From Zygnema cylindricum (taxonomy: Eukaryota > Streptophyta > Zygnematophyceae > Zygnematales > Zygnemataceae), in assembly GCA_037447655.1 (NCBI GenBank), contig JBBHKE010001718.1, positions 126,001-149,161 on the forward strand: DNA of 23,161 nucleotides. The letters are read 5' to 3'. Of this stretch, positions 1-7,275 are shown one piece after another. Every line of letters starts with the position of its first letter. Position 1 is the first letter of the stretch. A program made the translations under genes and the position numbers. The notes beneath the pieces are model-generated. The model saw only the letters and a list, made by a program, of their open reading frames with translations, had not been told where the DNA came from and searched no databases.

Positions 1-93
1 GCAGATCCAAAAGAAGCTAATCTAGATAGTGTCGACTCCAAGTTGATATAAACCCAAATGAATGATCCCTTGACAATTAGATTCCCAATACAC

Positions 94-271
94 CTTCACC
101 CCTGTGAAGAGAAGACCTTCTGTGTGCTTAGTTCCACCACAGAATGCAAAACTTGAATATGTGTTTTGGACAATATTCCCCACTAAGACTTTCCCACTGA
201 ATAAGTGCCACCCTGGCACGCAAAGACTATGACCGACTACACCCCTGTGTAGCTTGGACTCCCCTGAGTCC
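94..271 (-). promoter_or_regulatory. Three leader hairpins with AGGG loops (LTR A)
   Basis: On the minus strand three perfect 6-bp stems with four-base loops lie downstream of the TATA box. They are GGACTC-AGGG-GAGTCC (271-256), CTACAC-AGGG-GTGTAG (252-237) and CTTCAC-AGGG-GTGAAG (109-94). The first two are three bases apart and present in all four LTR copies. They fall early in the predicted transcript and are candidate RNA structures such as dimerisation or packaging signals. The function is inferred; the stems are directly visible. Confidence 0.65.
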
Positions 272-334
272 GCAGCAAAAAGAATCATTGAATTTGCTCA
301 CCCGAGCATTAAGTTATGGCTGGTCAAATGTGAC

Positions 335-584
335 ATTTATAGTTACAAGCTCTCTTAGAGAGAGGTACCTTAATATCACTAAGTCTTGGTCTGCCTACTC
401 ACGACTACCTACTACTAAACCCTAGTCCAATAGGAACACTATATAGTACAAGAAGGTACAATAGGAGATGTACTTATTGTACGGCCATTGTACGACATGG
501 TCTTCAAGGTGACACCTGTGAAATCGGGAGCCATGGTTCCTCCTCCCATCTTCTCCGGTATCAAATAATGTGGCGCCACGTGGC
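335..584 (-). promoter_or_regulatory. U3 promoter of LTR A: G-box, five GTAC cores, TATA
   Basis: Read on the minus strand, a GCCACGTGGC palindrome (584-575, G-box core CACGTG) is followed by five GTAC cores at 490, 479, 470, 456 and 446 (left coordinates). A TATAAAT box follows at 341-335. The same order and almost the same spacing recur in LTRs B, C and D. GTAC is the core bound by plant SBP-box factors and CACGTG by bZIP or bHLH factors; binding here is inferred. Confidence 0.55.
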
Positions 585-784
585 ACCGCGCGACGCTATC
601 TCCAAATGCCGCCAAAAGCTCACTTCGCGTGGCGGCTACAATGGCGGCCGTTCGATCAAAACATATTTTACACGGTTCAGATTCGCGTATATGCATGAAT
701 TGCTCCTTTTCGTTAGTCTGGAGTTAATTAGCTGTTGCGTTAACGTTTAAATATCTTTAAAACCCATACCGTGTATTGTTTTGT

Positions 785-850
785 CAATGCCTTATTGGTT
801 AAGGCTTACCTCTACAAACATAACCATAGACCATGGTTCAAATCTGGTCT
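785..850 (+). other. Degenerate tRNA-like segment inside LTR A
   Basis: The plus strand shows TTGGTTAAGGC, resembling a Pol III A box, and GGTTCAAATCT at 835-845, resembling a B box, about 40 bp apart. The counterpart in LTR B (2090-2155, minus) keeps both motifs, so the segment was present in the A/B ancestor. The T arm does not fold well, so this is at best an old tRNA or SINE remnant captured by the LTR on the antisense strand. Confidence 0.3.
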
Positions 851-1056
851 AGAGCAAATTTTGGTTATTTGTTAGTTTGTTAAAACTCTCTACACTACAC
901 TTTCAAATACCTATTGTACCCATTAATCCCATCGTTGACTCTAAGCTATAGGTTAAAACTAATGGTTGTTATAGGAAAGAGGTACTAAGATCAAATCCTT
1001 ATTTCGGCATAATCATTTCGGTACAAACTAATTAGCCTATCCTCTTTAGACAGCCA

Positions 1057-1237
1057 TGGCTCTAGCTCTCTCTCTGGTCTTCAGTGACTGCAACAAGTAT
1101 GGGGACCGGAGAGATTTGAGCGAGAAGCAGGCTGCCTTTGTTGACTTACTCTATTTATTTTTCCAATACAGACCTAGAAAATACATAAATTTCAACACTC
1201 TCCTTATTTTCTAGTCTACTTTCTTTTTCAACTCCAA
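1057..1237 (-). other. 3' untranslated region and purine tract before LTR A
   Basis: This minus-strand segment follows the gag tail. It holds a purine-rich run, a TATTTTCTAGGTC motif and a conserved CACTGAAG...GAGAGAGAGCTAGAGCCA stretch just before the LTR start. The same block precedes LTR C (about 4560-4640) and LTR D (about 5920-6038). The purine-rich end is the likely polypurine tract that primes plus-strand DNA synthesis; that role is inferred from position. Confidence 0.5.
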
Positions 1238-1948
1238 CTAAAAATATATATATAATATTTTATTTTTCTTTTTCCTTCTTTTCTTTTTCTTCTTTCTTTT
1301 CTCCTCATAAAACTTTAAGTGAATACTCTCGTGTTTTAAAAGGTCCATTAGGTGAGCTGCAATAAACATTCCATCTTGCTGATCACACATTTTATTAAGC
1401 ATACCATTTTCCATAAATCCAAGCAAAGATTTTGTCCCACACATCTCTTTTCCATCCACACATTATCCGATTTCCCTCTTGCAATTCAAAAAACCAGCCC
1501 CATCTTGAATCTTCAACACACACCCAGATGCTAACCCTTTTACAGGCACACCTTTATAAATGGCATCACTCCCATTAGTGATGTCAAAACCATTACCCCC
1601 CAAATTTATCGTTATATCAAGAGTCCCCACTAAGTTCCTCATAAAATCTACATCTTCCGAGCTCATATTTTTATCCATGATACTCACCCAATTTTCTGAA
1701 CTTTCCTCACTCTCTCCCATGGAATTCTTTTCTCTATCACTTTCTATAATGATTCTCAAAGAGTATTTCTCCTCCCCTAAACTTTTCATTAAATATTTCT
1801 TTTCTCCCCTATCCTTTAAAACCCCCTCTAGTTTTACTTCTCCCCTTTCCTCCAAATCCGTTGAAGTCTCCCTTTCCAACCAGTTTTCTGTTTCCCAAAA
1901 ATTTATAGAATTATCCTCATTATTTTTATTTTTCCCTTTTTCATTTAT
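1238..1948 (-). pseudogene. gag 3' half of gag-only element, minus copy
   Basis: The minus strand encodes the C-terminal half of the gag protein found at 3005-4546, starting in the Lys/Asn-rich stretch and passing through an acidic, Ser-rich region to the motif NLGGNGFDITNGSDAIYKG. The frame is open for 138 codons (1879-1463). It then meets a TAA and continues in the same frame as MDGKEMCGTKSLLGF to a basic Lys-rich end near 1238. The N-terminal gag domain, CCHC knuckle and 5' LTR are missing, because homology stops at about 1948. There is no protease, integrase or reverse transcriptase. I do not recognise the C-terminal domain. Its copy at 5650-5817 lacks the TAA, so the TAA is probably a mutation in this copy. 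Confidence 0.65.
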
Positions 1949-2022
1949 GTAGGTAATTAATAGTTCACTTCCCTATTTTACATTTGCTTTAAAGAAAGAG
2001 AGTGAGGATCAAAGGCGCGCCA
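1949..2022. other. Unassigned junction between minus gag fragment and LTR B
   Basis: These 74 bases match neither the gag interior nor an LTR elsewhere in the window. They end in GGCGCGCCA immediately before LTR B and may be the host flank of the B insertion or debris of the rearrangement that placed A and B head to head. Confidence 0.4.
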
Positions 2023-2089
2023 TGGCTGCTGCAATATTTAGAAAGTGGCAGTTTTTGAAGTAAAGGGTATTTTGGCTAAAATGATACAT

Positions 2090-2155
2090 AAGGTTAGGTT
2101 TGAACTTGTGACCTCTAGATTCTTTATAGCGAACCGCCTTAACCATTAAGGCGTT
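2090..2155 (-). other. Degenerate tRNA-like segment inside LTR B
   Basis: The minus strand reads TTAATGGTTAAGGCGG (2149-2134, A-box-like), then AGTTCAAACC (2106-2097, B-box-like). It is the homologue of 785-850 in LTR A and lies antisense to the element. LTRs C and D have only weak traces at the equivalent place. Confidence 0.3.
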
Positions 2156-2356
2156 ACGAAACGATACACGTGGCGGGTTTTATAAATATATAAACATTAA
2201 CGCAACAGCTAATTAACAGCAGACTAACCAAAAGGAGCAATTTTCTGCATGTACGCGAATCTGAACCGTGTAAAATATGTTTTGATCAGACGGCTGGCAT
2301 TATAGCCGCCATGCGAAGTGAGCTTTTGGCGGCATACGAAGATATCATCACGCGGT

Positions 2357-2607
2357 GCCACGTGGCGCCACATTATTTGATATCGGAGAAGATGAGAGGA
2401 GGAACCATGGCTTCCGATTTGACAGGTGTCACCTTGTAGACCTTGTCGTACAATGGTCGTACAATAAGTACATCGTCCATTGTACCTTCTTGTACTATAT
2501 AGTGTTCCTATTGGACTAGGGTTTAGTAGTAAGTATTCGTGAGTAGGCAGACCAAGACTTAGTAAAATTAGGTACCTCTCTCTCTAAGAGAGCTTGTAAC
2601 TATAAAG
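2357..2607 (+). promoter_or_regulatory. U3 promoter of LTR B: G-box, five GTAC cores, TATA
   Basis: A GCCACGTGGC palindrome lies at 2357-2366. GTAC cores start at 2448, 2459, 2468, 2482 and 2492, with the first two in the CGTACAA context preferred by SBP-box proteins. TATAAAG is at 2601-2607. The steps between GTAC cores (11, 9, 14, 10) are identical to those in LTR A. Confidence 0.55.
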
Positions 2608-2671
2608 GTCATCTTTGACCAGCCATAACTTACTGCTCAGGTGAGCAAATTCAGTGATTCTTTTTGCGTTT

Positions 2672-2704
2672 GACTCAGGGGAGTCTTGTCCTCACAGGGG
2701 TGAG
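2672..2704 (+). promoter_or_regulatory. Two leader hairpins with AGGG loops (LTR B)
   Basis: GACTC-AGGG-GAGTC (2672-2685) and CTCAC-AGGG-GTGAG (2691-2704) sit 71 bp after the TATA box. In the other copies the second stem is CTACAC/GTGTAG. Here one base pair has been lost symmetrically from both sides, so the stem stays perfect. The third hairpin of copy A is not present. Confidence 0.65.
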
Positions 2705-3004
2705 AGTGGTCAGAATATTTGTGTGCCTGGGCGGCGCTTATTCAGCGGGAAAGTAGAAGGGGCAAATATTATCCTAGAGGCTTTACATAGGCTGCTCATT
2801 CTGTGGGTCAATGGATACCACAGAATTTCAGAGTTTACGATGGAGGGATTGCTTTTTGAAAAGCAGTTATGGGGAATTGTTTAGGGACAAGTGAGGTGTC
2901 AGCCACCAGGCTTCAATGGAACTCACTATGGAGATTCATTTGGGGCTTCCCAGAAAACCAACCAGAGTTCAGATGCAACGGAAGGTGAAAGGAAAATCAT
3001 TGCC

Positions 3005-4546
3005 ATGGAAGAGGGAAAATAGGAGAAGGGAAAAGAAACACCTATGGTGAGGGGAGCTAGACTCTCGGCTACGGTTCTACTTGTAGGGGTTATAACTAAA
3101 ACTAAAGAAAATGAATTTAAAATCTATGAGTATAAAAACACTATAGCAAAACATCTCATATTTAGATACGTGTCTAAGTCCATAACTATCACTCTTTTAA
3201 AACTAACCAAGTCTTCAGAAATCTGGGAAACACTGATTCAAATTTATAAGAGTGAAACTATACAGAGGCAGCAATTAGTAAAACAGAAAATAGAGGCCTA
3301 TATTTATAAAGGCGGTAGCATGATAGAGTTTTGTAATGATATTGTTGCATTAAATGTTGAGTTTGCTAGTGTAGGTTATGTAAAATCTGAGGTAAGAAAG
3401 ATTATCGCACTAATCATGAAACTTCCAGGTGAGTACGAAGACATAATTTACCGTATGCACGCAATGGATTGCTCCTCATGGACTTGAGCATTACAATGGG
3501 GATGATTCTTGTGAGGGATAGCACTTTGGAGCTTCGTAGGGGAAGTGATAGGGTGAATGCACTGACAGCGGGTAGTGGTTGGCGGAAGCGTGATGAGAGG
3601 AACGATGGTGACTCGCAGAAGCATGATGAGAGGAAGAAGACAAAGGTAAACCTTATCGAAACTTCGGTAGAAAGAGAGGGAGAGGAAAAGAAAGGGGAGC
3701 TTTGAAAAAATGCGTTTGCTTCTTTTGTAGGGAACTCGGTCATTATAGGGAAGAATGCCCTTGTTTGGAAGAACTTTGAAGTTGGTATGTTAATGAGGAG
3801 GAAGAAGGGGAAAAGGAGAAAGAGGATGAAGATATTTTGGAGCTTCTTCACATCGGTAGAACGGAGAAGAGAGAAAAGGACACAGAAATTCCATTAAAGC
3901 AACAATGTGCTTTTAGAGCTATAAGGGAAGTAAAGGGAAGGGAGGTACTTGAGGGAGTTAGACATGATGAGGATGTCAAGGAATGTAAAAAGAATGACTT
4001 AGAAATAAAAAGTCAGATCTAGGATCCATTGTTGAAAAAGGGAAAAATAAAAATAATAAAGATAACTTTATAGATATTTTGGAGACAGAAAACTGGTCGG
4101 AAAAAGAGACTTCAACGGATTCCGAGGAAAGGGGAGAAGTAAATCTAGAGGGGGTTTTAAAGGATAGGGGAGAAGAGGAATATTTAATAAAAGGTTTAGG
4201 GGAGGAGAAATATTTATTGGGAATAAAATTAGAAAGTGATAGTGGAAATAATTCCATGGGAGAGAGTGAGGAAAGTTCAAAAAATGGGGTGAGTATCATG
4301 GATAAAAATATGAGTACAAAAGTTATAAATCTTATGAGAAACTTAGTGGAGACTCTTGATTTAAGGATAAATTTGGGGGGTAATGGTTTTGACATCACTA
4401 ATGGGAGTGATGCCATCTATGAAGGTGTGCCTGTAAAAGGGTTAGCATCTGGTTCTGTGTTGCAGATTGGAGATGGGGCTGGCTATTTGAATTGCAAGAG
4501 GGAAATTGGTGTTGGGATTTGTGTATTTTCTAGGCTTGTATTAGGA
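3005..4546 (+). pseudogene. gag of non-autonomous LTR element, broken
   Basis: The likely start is ATG 3005, because the same frame is cut by TAG at 3020 and resumes at ATG 3044. Residues from about 3110 to 3480 resemble the UBN2-type copia Gag capsid domain (IWETLIQIYKSE, then QRQQLVKQK). After TGA 3485-3487 the frame shifts. A CCHC knuckle (CX2CX4HX4C, Cys 3717 and 3726, His 3741, Cys 3756) follows a basic stretch; TGA 3777 and TAG 4020 interrupt that frame. The last 156 codons return to the first frame: acidic and Ser-rich, then NLGGNGFDITNGSDAIYEG and a GDGAGYLNCKREIG end. No pol domain is encoded between the LTRs, so the element could move only with proteins supplied in trans. The Gag role (particle assembly, RNA binding) is family knowledge. 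The C-terminal extension is unrecognised. Confidence 0.7.
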
Positions 4547-4640
4547 TAGGAAAAAGGCAGAGGCAGTCTGCCTCTAACTCCCTTCTCCAAGCCCCCACAC
4601 TTGTTATAGTCACTGAAGGCTGGATAAGGAGATAGAGCCA
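4547..4640 (+). other. 3' internal end and purine tract before LTR C
   Basis: This stretch is conserved with the regions before LTRs A and D, including CCAAGCCCCCACACTTGTTA, CACTGAAGG and GATAGAGCCA at the LTR border. The purine-rich GGATAAGGAGATAGAG is the probable polypurine tract. Relative to the A and C-D copies, about 260 bp of gag tail and purine-rich 3' UTR are deleted just upstream, near 4525. Confidence 0.5.
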
Positions 4641-5020
4641 TGGCTGCCTAGGTCCTCTAGAGAAGACAGGGGTAAATTAGGTAGATTTTACCGAAAAGGT
4701 GCTTGACGCACCCAAGAATTGTTCCTGGTACCTACCGTTCGTCAAATCACCCGTAGCCGTTAGCTTTGTCCGTTAGGTTTAGGACTAATGTTAATAGGTA
4801 TAGGGTTTGATGTATATTTAACCTGTTACACGTAGGGATTTCCATTTAACTAGGTTAACGGAATATAGAACATAAAATCATTTGTACCTTCAATACCGGA
4901 CAAAACAAATAGTTGTTTCGACGGTCTAGATAAAAAGTCGATTTGAATCGACGGCCGTGGTGCGAGTCGAGATTCCGGAATGGCCTCTTTGACGTTTTGT
5001 GGCGCCGCCACTCCAGATGA

Positions 5021-5272
5021 CACGTGGAAATTCGCTGGAGAATTGCGGGATATCCGGGACGCGAGATGATAAGTCCGGATTTGACAAATACATCATTATG
5101 GCAATGCCGTACAAGAACCGTACACAAAGTACTCTGGCACCTGTACTTTTTTATACTGTACAATCATATGATTGGTTCGTATCTCAATACTAGGGGGCTT
5201 AGAGAGGGGTTTTAGGACTTAGAATATTTTGGTAGGTAGCCCGCCTCTCTCCCAGAGAGCATCTATATGAAA
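5021..5272 (+). promoter_or_regulatory. U3 promoter of LTR C: CACGTGG, five GTAC cores, TATA-like box
   Basis: CACGTGG begins at 5021. GTAC cores start at 5109, 5120, 5129, 5143 and 5158, with steps 11, 9 and 14 as in A and B and then 15. TATATGAAA lies at 5264-5272. Distances from the G-box and GTAC cluster to the TATA box are close to those of the other copies. Confidence 0.5.
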
Positions 5273-5336
5273 GGCAAACTTTGGCCAGTCATAACTATAA
5301 ACTCAGTTGACCAATTTCTGTGATTCTTTTTGCTGC

Positions 5337-5371
5337 GGACTCACGGGAGTCCACGCTACACAGGGGTGTAG
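5337..5371 (+). promoter_or_regulatory. Two leader hairpins (LTR C)
   Basis: GGACTC-ACGG-GAGTCC (5337-5352) and CTACAC-AGGG-GTGTAG (5356-5371) lie 73 bp after the TATA-like box. A weaker third stem (5 of 6 pairs, AGGG loop) is at 5498-5513. Confidence 0.6.
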
Positions 5372-5649
5372 TCGGTCAGAGTGTTTGCCTGCCACAGTGG
5401 CTGCATTTCTAAGGGAAAGTTAAAGTGGGGAATGTTATCCAAAACTCATATTCTAACTTTGCATTCTGTGGTGGAAATGAGCACACAACAAGTCTTATTT
5501 CACAGGGGTTAAACTGTAATGGGGTTCTGATTGTTAAGGGGTCAATCACTTGGGTTTATATATACTTGGAGTCAGACAATCTATATTAACTTCTTTGGAC
5601 CTGCGAATTCTGTGTGGCAATGGAGCCCAATGGAGCCCATTGAATTACA

Positions 5650-5817
5650 ATTGGGTTTTGTGTGGATGGAAAAGAGATGAGGTGGATAAAATCTTTGTTC
5701 GGATTTATAAAAAGTGAGATGCTAAATAAAATGTGTAATCAACAAGATGCAATGTTTATTTCAGCTCATCTAACAGACCTTTTTGAATATATGAGGTTAT
5801 TTACTCAAGATTTATGA
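5650..5817 (+). pseudogene. gag tail fragment between LTRs C and D
   Basis: In one frame this reads IGFCVDGKEMRWIKSLFGF and on to a stop at 5815-5817. It matches the extreme C-terminal part of gag seen on the minus strand at 1459-1238. Everything from the primer-binding site to this point is deleted. The deletion joins the LTR end TTGAATTACA to gag at a near-identical TTGAATTGCA, which points to a microhomology or template-switch deletion. A purine-rich 3' UTR and the conserved pre-LTR block follow, to 6038. Confidence 0.6.
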
Positions 5818-6038
5818 GAAGAAAAAAAATAAGAAAAAGAAAAAAAAATGTATTTGGTAAAGGTGAAAAGAAATAAGACTAGAAAATAAAAGGAGTGTTG
5901 AAATGTATGTATTTTCTAGGTCTGAATAAAGGAAAAATTAATAAGAGGAGGTCAGCAAAGGCAGCCTGCCTCTCGCTCCACTCTCCAAGCCCCCACACTT
6001 ATTGCAGTCACTGAAGGTTGGAGAGGAAGCTAGAGCCA
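5818..6038 (+). other. Purine-rich 3' UTR and polypurine tract before LTR D
   Basis: An A/G-rich stretch (about 5818-5880) and the TATTTTCTAGGTC motif are followed by the CCAAGCCCCCACACTTATTG block and GGTTGGAGAGGAAGCTAGAG just before LTR D. It is homologous to 1057-1320 in reverse complement. The final purine run is the candidate plus-strand primer. Confidence 0.5.
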
Positions 6039-6438
6039 TGGTTGCCCATGCTGCCCGGAGAGAGAGACAGGTTGTAGTTTTTGGTAGGTTTACCAAAAAA
6101 GACTTGTCGGACCCAAGATTTGACCCTGGTACCTGCCGTCCGTCAAGAATCCGATAGCCGGTTTCTTTATCCTATAGTCTAGGACCAGTGCTAGAATATA
6201 CAAGGTACGATAATTATATAAACATTAGCAACGTAATATGTTTCATTAAATAGATTACGGGACGAAATGTACGCGGAAATGAATTAGACCGCACGAATTC
6301 CGGACCGCACGGAATTAACGAAACGACATTTTATTTCGATGGTCAGTATTAAATGTCGGTTTTCATCAACGGCCGTGGTGCGAGCCGGAATTCTGGAATT
6401 GCCGCCTTGGCGTTTTTGGGCGCCGCCACTCCGGATGA

Positions 6439-6688
6439 CACGTGGCAATATCTTGGAGGATTGCGGGATCTCTGGAGCGCGAGATGACAAGTCCGGATGT
6501 GACATTTGTCACATTATGGCGATGTCGTACAAGGACTATTCAGAAAGTACTCTGGCACTAATACTTTATTGTACGGTACAATCATATGATTGGTTCGTAC
6601 CTCAATACTAGGGGCCTTAGAGAGGGGTTTTATGACTTATAATATTTTTGTAGGTAGCCGCCTCTCTCCCATAGAGCATCTATATAAA
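6439..6688 (+). promoter_or_regulatory. U3 promoter of LTR D: CACGTGGC, GTAC cores, TATA
   Basis: CACGTGGC lies at 6439-6446, GTAC cores start at 6527, 6547, 6571, 6576 and 6597, and TATATAAA is at 6681-6688. The second GTAC of the other copies is lost, but two others appear, so five cores remain. Confidence 0.5.
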
Positions 6689-6754
6689 TTGGCACACTTT
6701 GCCATTTAATATGAACTCACTCGGTTGACCATTTTCAGTGATTCTTTTTGTTGC

Positions 6755-6789
6755 GGACTCAAGGGAGTCCAAGCTACACAGGGGTGTAG
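6755..6789 (+). promoter_or_regulatory. Two leader hairpins (LTR D)
   Basis: GGACTC-AAGG-GAGTCC (6755-6770) and CTACAC-AGGG-GTGTAG (6774-6789) lie 74 bp after the TATA box. A degraded third stem with AGGG loop is at 6916-6931. Confidence 0.6.
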
Positions 6790-7060
6790 TGGGTTAGAGT
6801 TTTTGCCTGCCAAGGTGGCTGCATTTCTAAGGGAAAGTCAAAGTAGGTGAATGTGTCAAAAACTCATATTCTAACTTTGCACTCAGTGGTGGAACTGAGC
6901 ACGCAGAAAGTCTTATTACACAGGGGTGAAGTTGTATTGGGGTTCTGATTGTCAAGGGGTCAATCATTTGGGTTTGTATCAACTTGGAGTCGGCACTAAC
7001 TAGATAAGCTTCTTTGGACCTGCGAATTCTGTGGGGGGGAATGGACCCCATAGAATTACA

Positions 7061-7272
7061 ATATACTCATTCATTGGGACTCTTATGGGTGCTTGTTGGA
7101 AAACTTGATAAAACAACATTTTTATATTTATTTGTGAAGTAGTGTTACGCTTGAGATGTCATAACCCGAAAACAAATCTTCATGCCCAAAAAAACAGGGC
7201 ATGTGGGAAAAAAAGTATTCATCCGTGCAGTCTTATGGCACAATAATAGAATGGCCAATCTTTAAGCTTTAA
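7061..7272. other. Unassigned spacer between LTR D and foldback element
   Basis: I see no coding or repeat homology here. The only structure is a 7-bp hairpin, CATGCCC (7181-7187) with GGGCATG (7197-7203) around an A-rich loop, without a following T run. Confidence 0.4.
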
Positions 7273-7275
7273 CTA

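Larger units (their letters stand above)
1..1056 (-). repeat. LTR copy A of gag-only retroelement (3' end off window)
   Basis: This is a minus-strand long terminal repeat that begins at the shared CCATGGCTG motif (TGG at 1056) and leaves the window at position 1. It is closely similar over the U3 region to plus-strand copy B (2023 onward) and more distantly to copies C and D, which gives a large inverted repeat across 1-2938. On the minus strand the order is a degenerate tRNA-like stretch, G-box, GTAC cluster, TATA box and tandem hairpins. Copy A carries the same conserved purine-rich 3' internal sequence upstream of its start as C and D, so it is a 3' LTR. The boundary is inferred from where homology to the other copies starts. 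Confidence 0.75.
2023..2938 (+). repeat. LTR copy B of gag-only retroelement
   Basis: Plus-strand LTR starting TGGCTGCTGC. The U3 region (about 2160-2650) is near-identical to copy A in reverse complement, but after the leader hairpins (about 2770 on) it diverges from A, C and D. The 5' end is set by the start of homology to the other copies. The 3' end is tentative: a CA at 2937-2938 in a position roughly matching the GAATTACA end of C and D. No 3'-end-type tRNA primer-binding site (TGGTATCAGAGC) follows. A tRNA-like remnant lies antisense at 2090-2155. Confidence 0.65.
4641..5649 (+). repeat. LTR copy C of gag-only retroelement
   Basis: Plus-strand LTR of 1009 bp from TGGCTGCC to GAATTACA, so with TG...CA ends. 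It resembles LTR D much more than LTR B over its length, although B and C flank the same gag. The B-gag-C unit is therefore likely a recombinant or tandem product and not one insertion with its own LTR pair. LTR C serves both as 3' LTR of the gag unit and as 5' LTR of the short C-D unit. Confidence 0.75.
6039..7060 (+). repeat. LTR copy D of gag-only retroelement
   Basis: Plus-strand LTR of 1022 bp from TGGTTGCC to GAATTACA. It is the closest relative of LTR C. It is the 3' LTR of the tandem B-C-D array, since the sequence after 7060 no longer matches the family. No duplicated flank is seen between the bases after 7060 and those before LTR B. Confidence 0.75.

Noticed and set aside
22-288. 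Open frame with a similar product to 2654-2884 on the other strand
   Set aside because: Both lie in LTR leaders. The similarity follows from nucleotide homology of LTRs A and B, and copies B to D have GTG in place of the ATG, so a conserved protein is not supported.
1260-1320. Pyrimidine-rich stretch as a microsatellite
   Set aside because: On the minus strand it encodes the Lys-rich gag tail and 3' UTR shared with 5818-5880, so it belongs to the element.
7177-7204. Hairpin CATGCCC/GGGCATG as a terminator or small RNA
   Set aside because: No T run, no neighbouring transcript, and no second copy; it may be chance.
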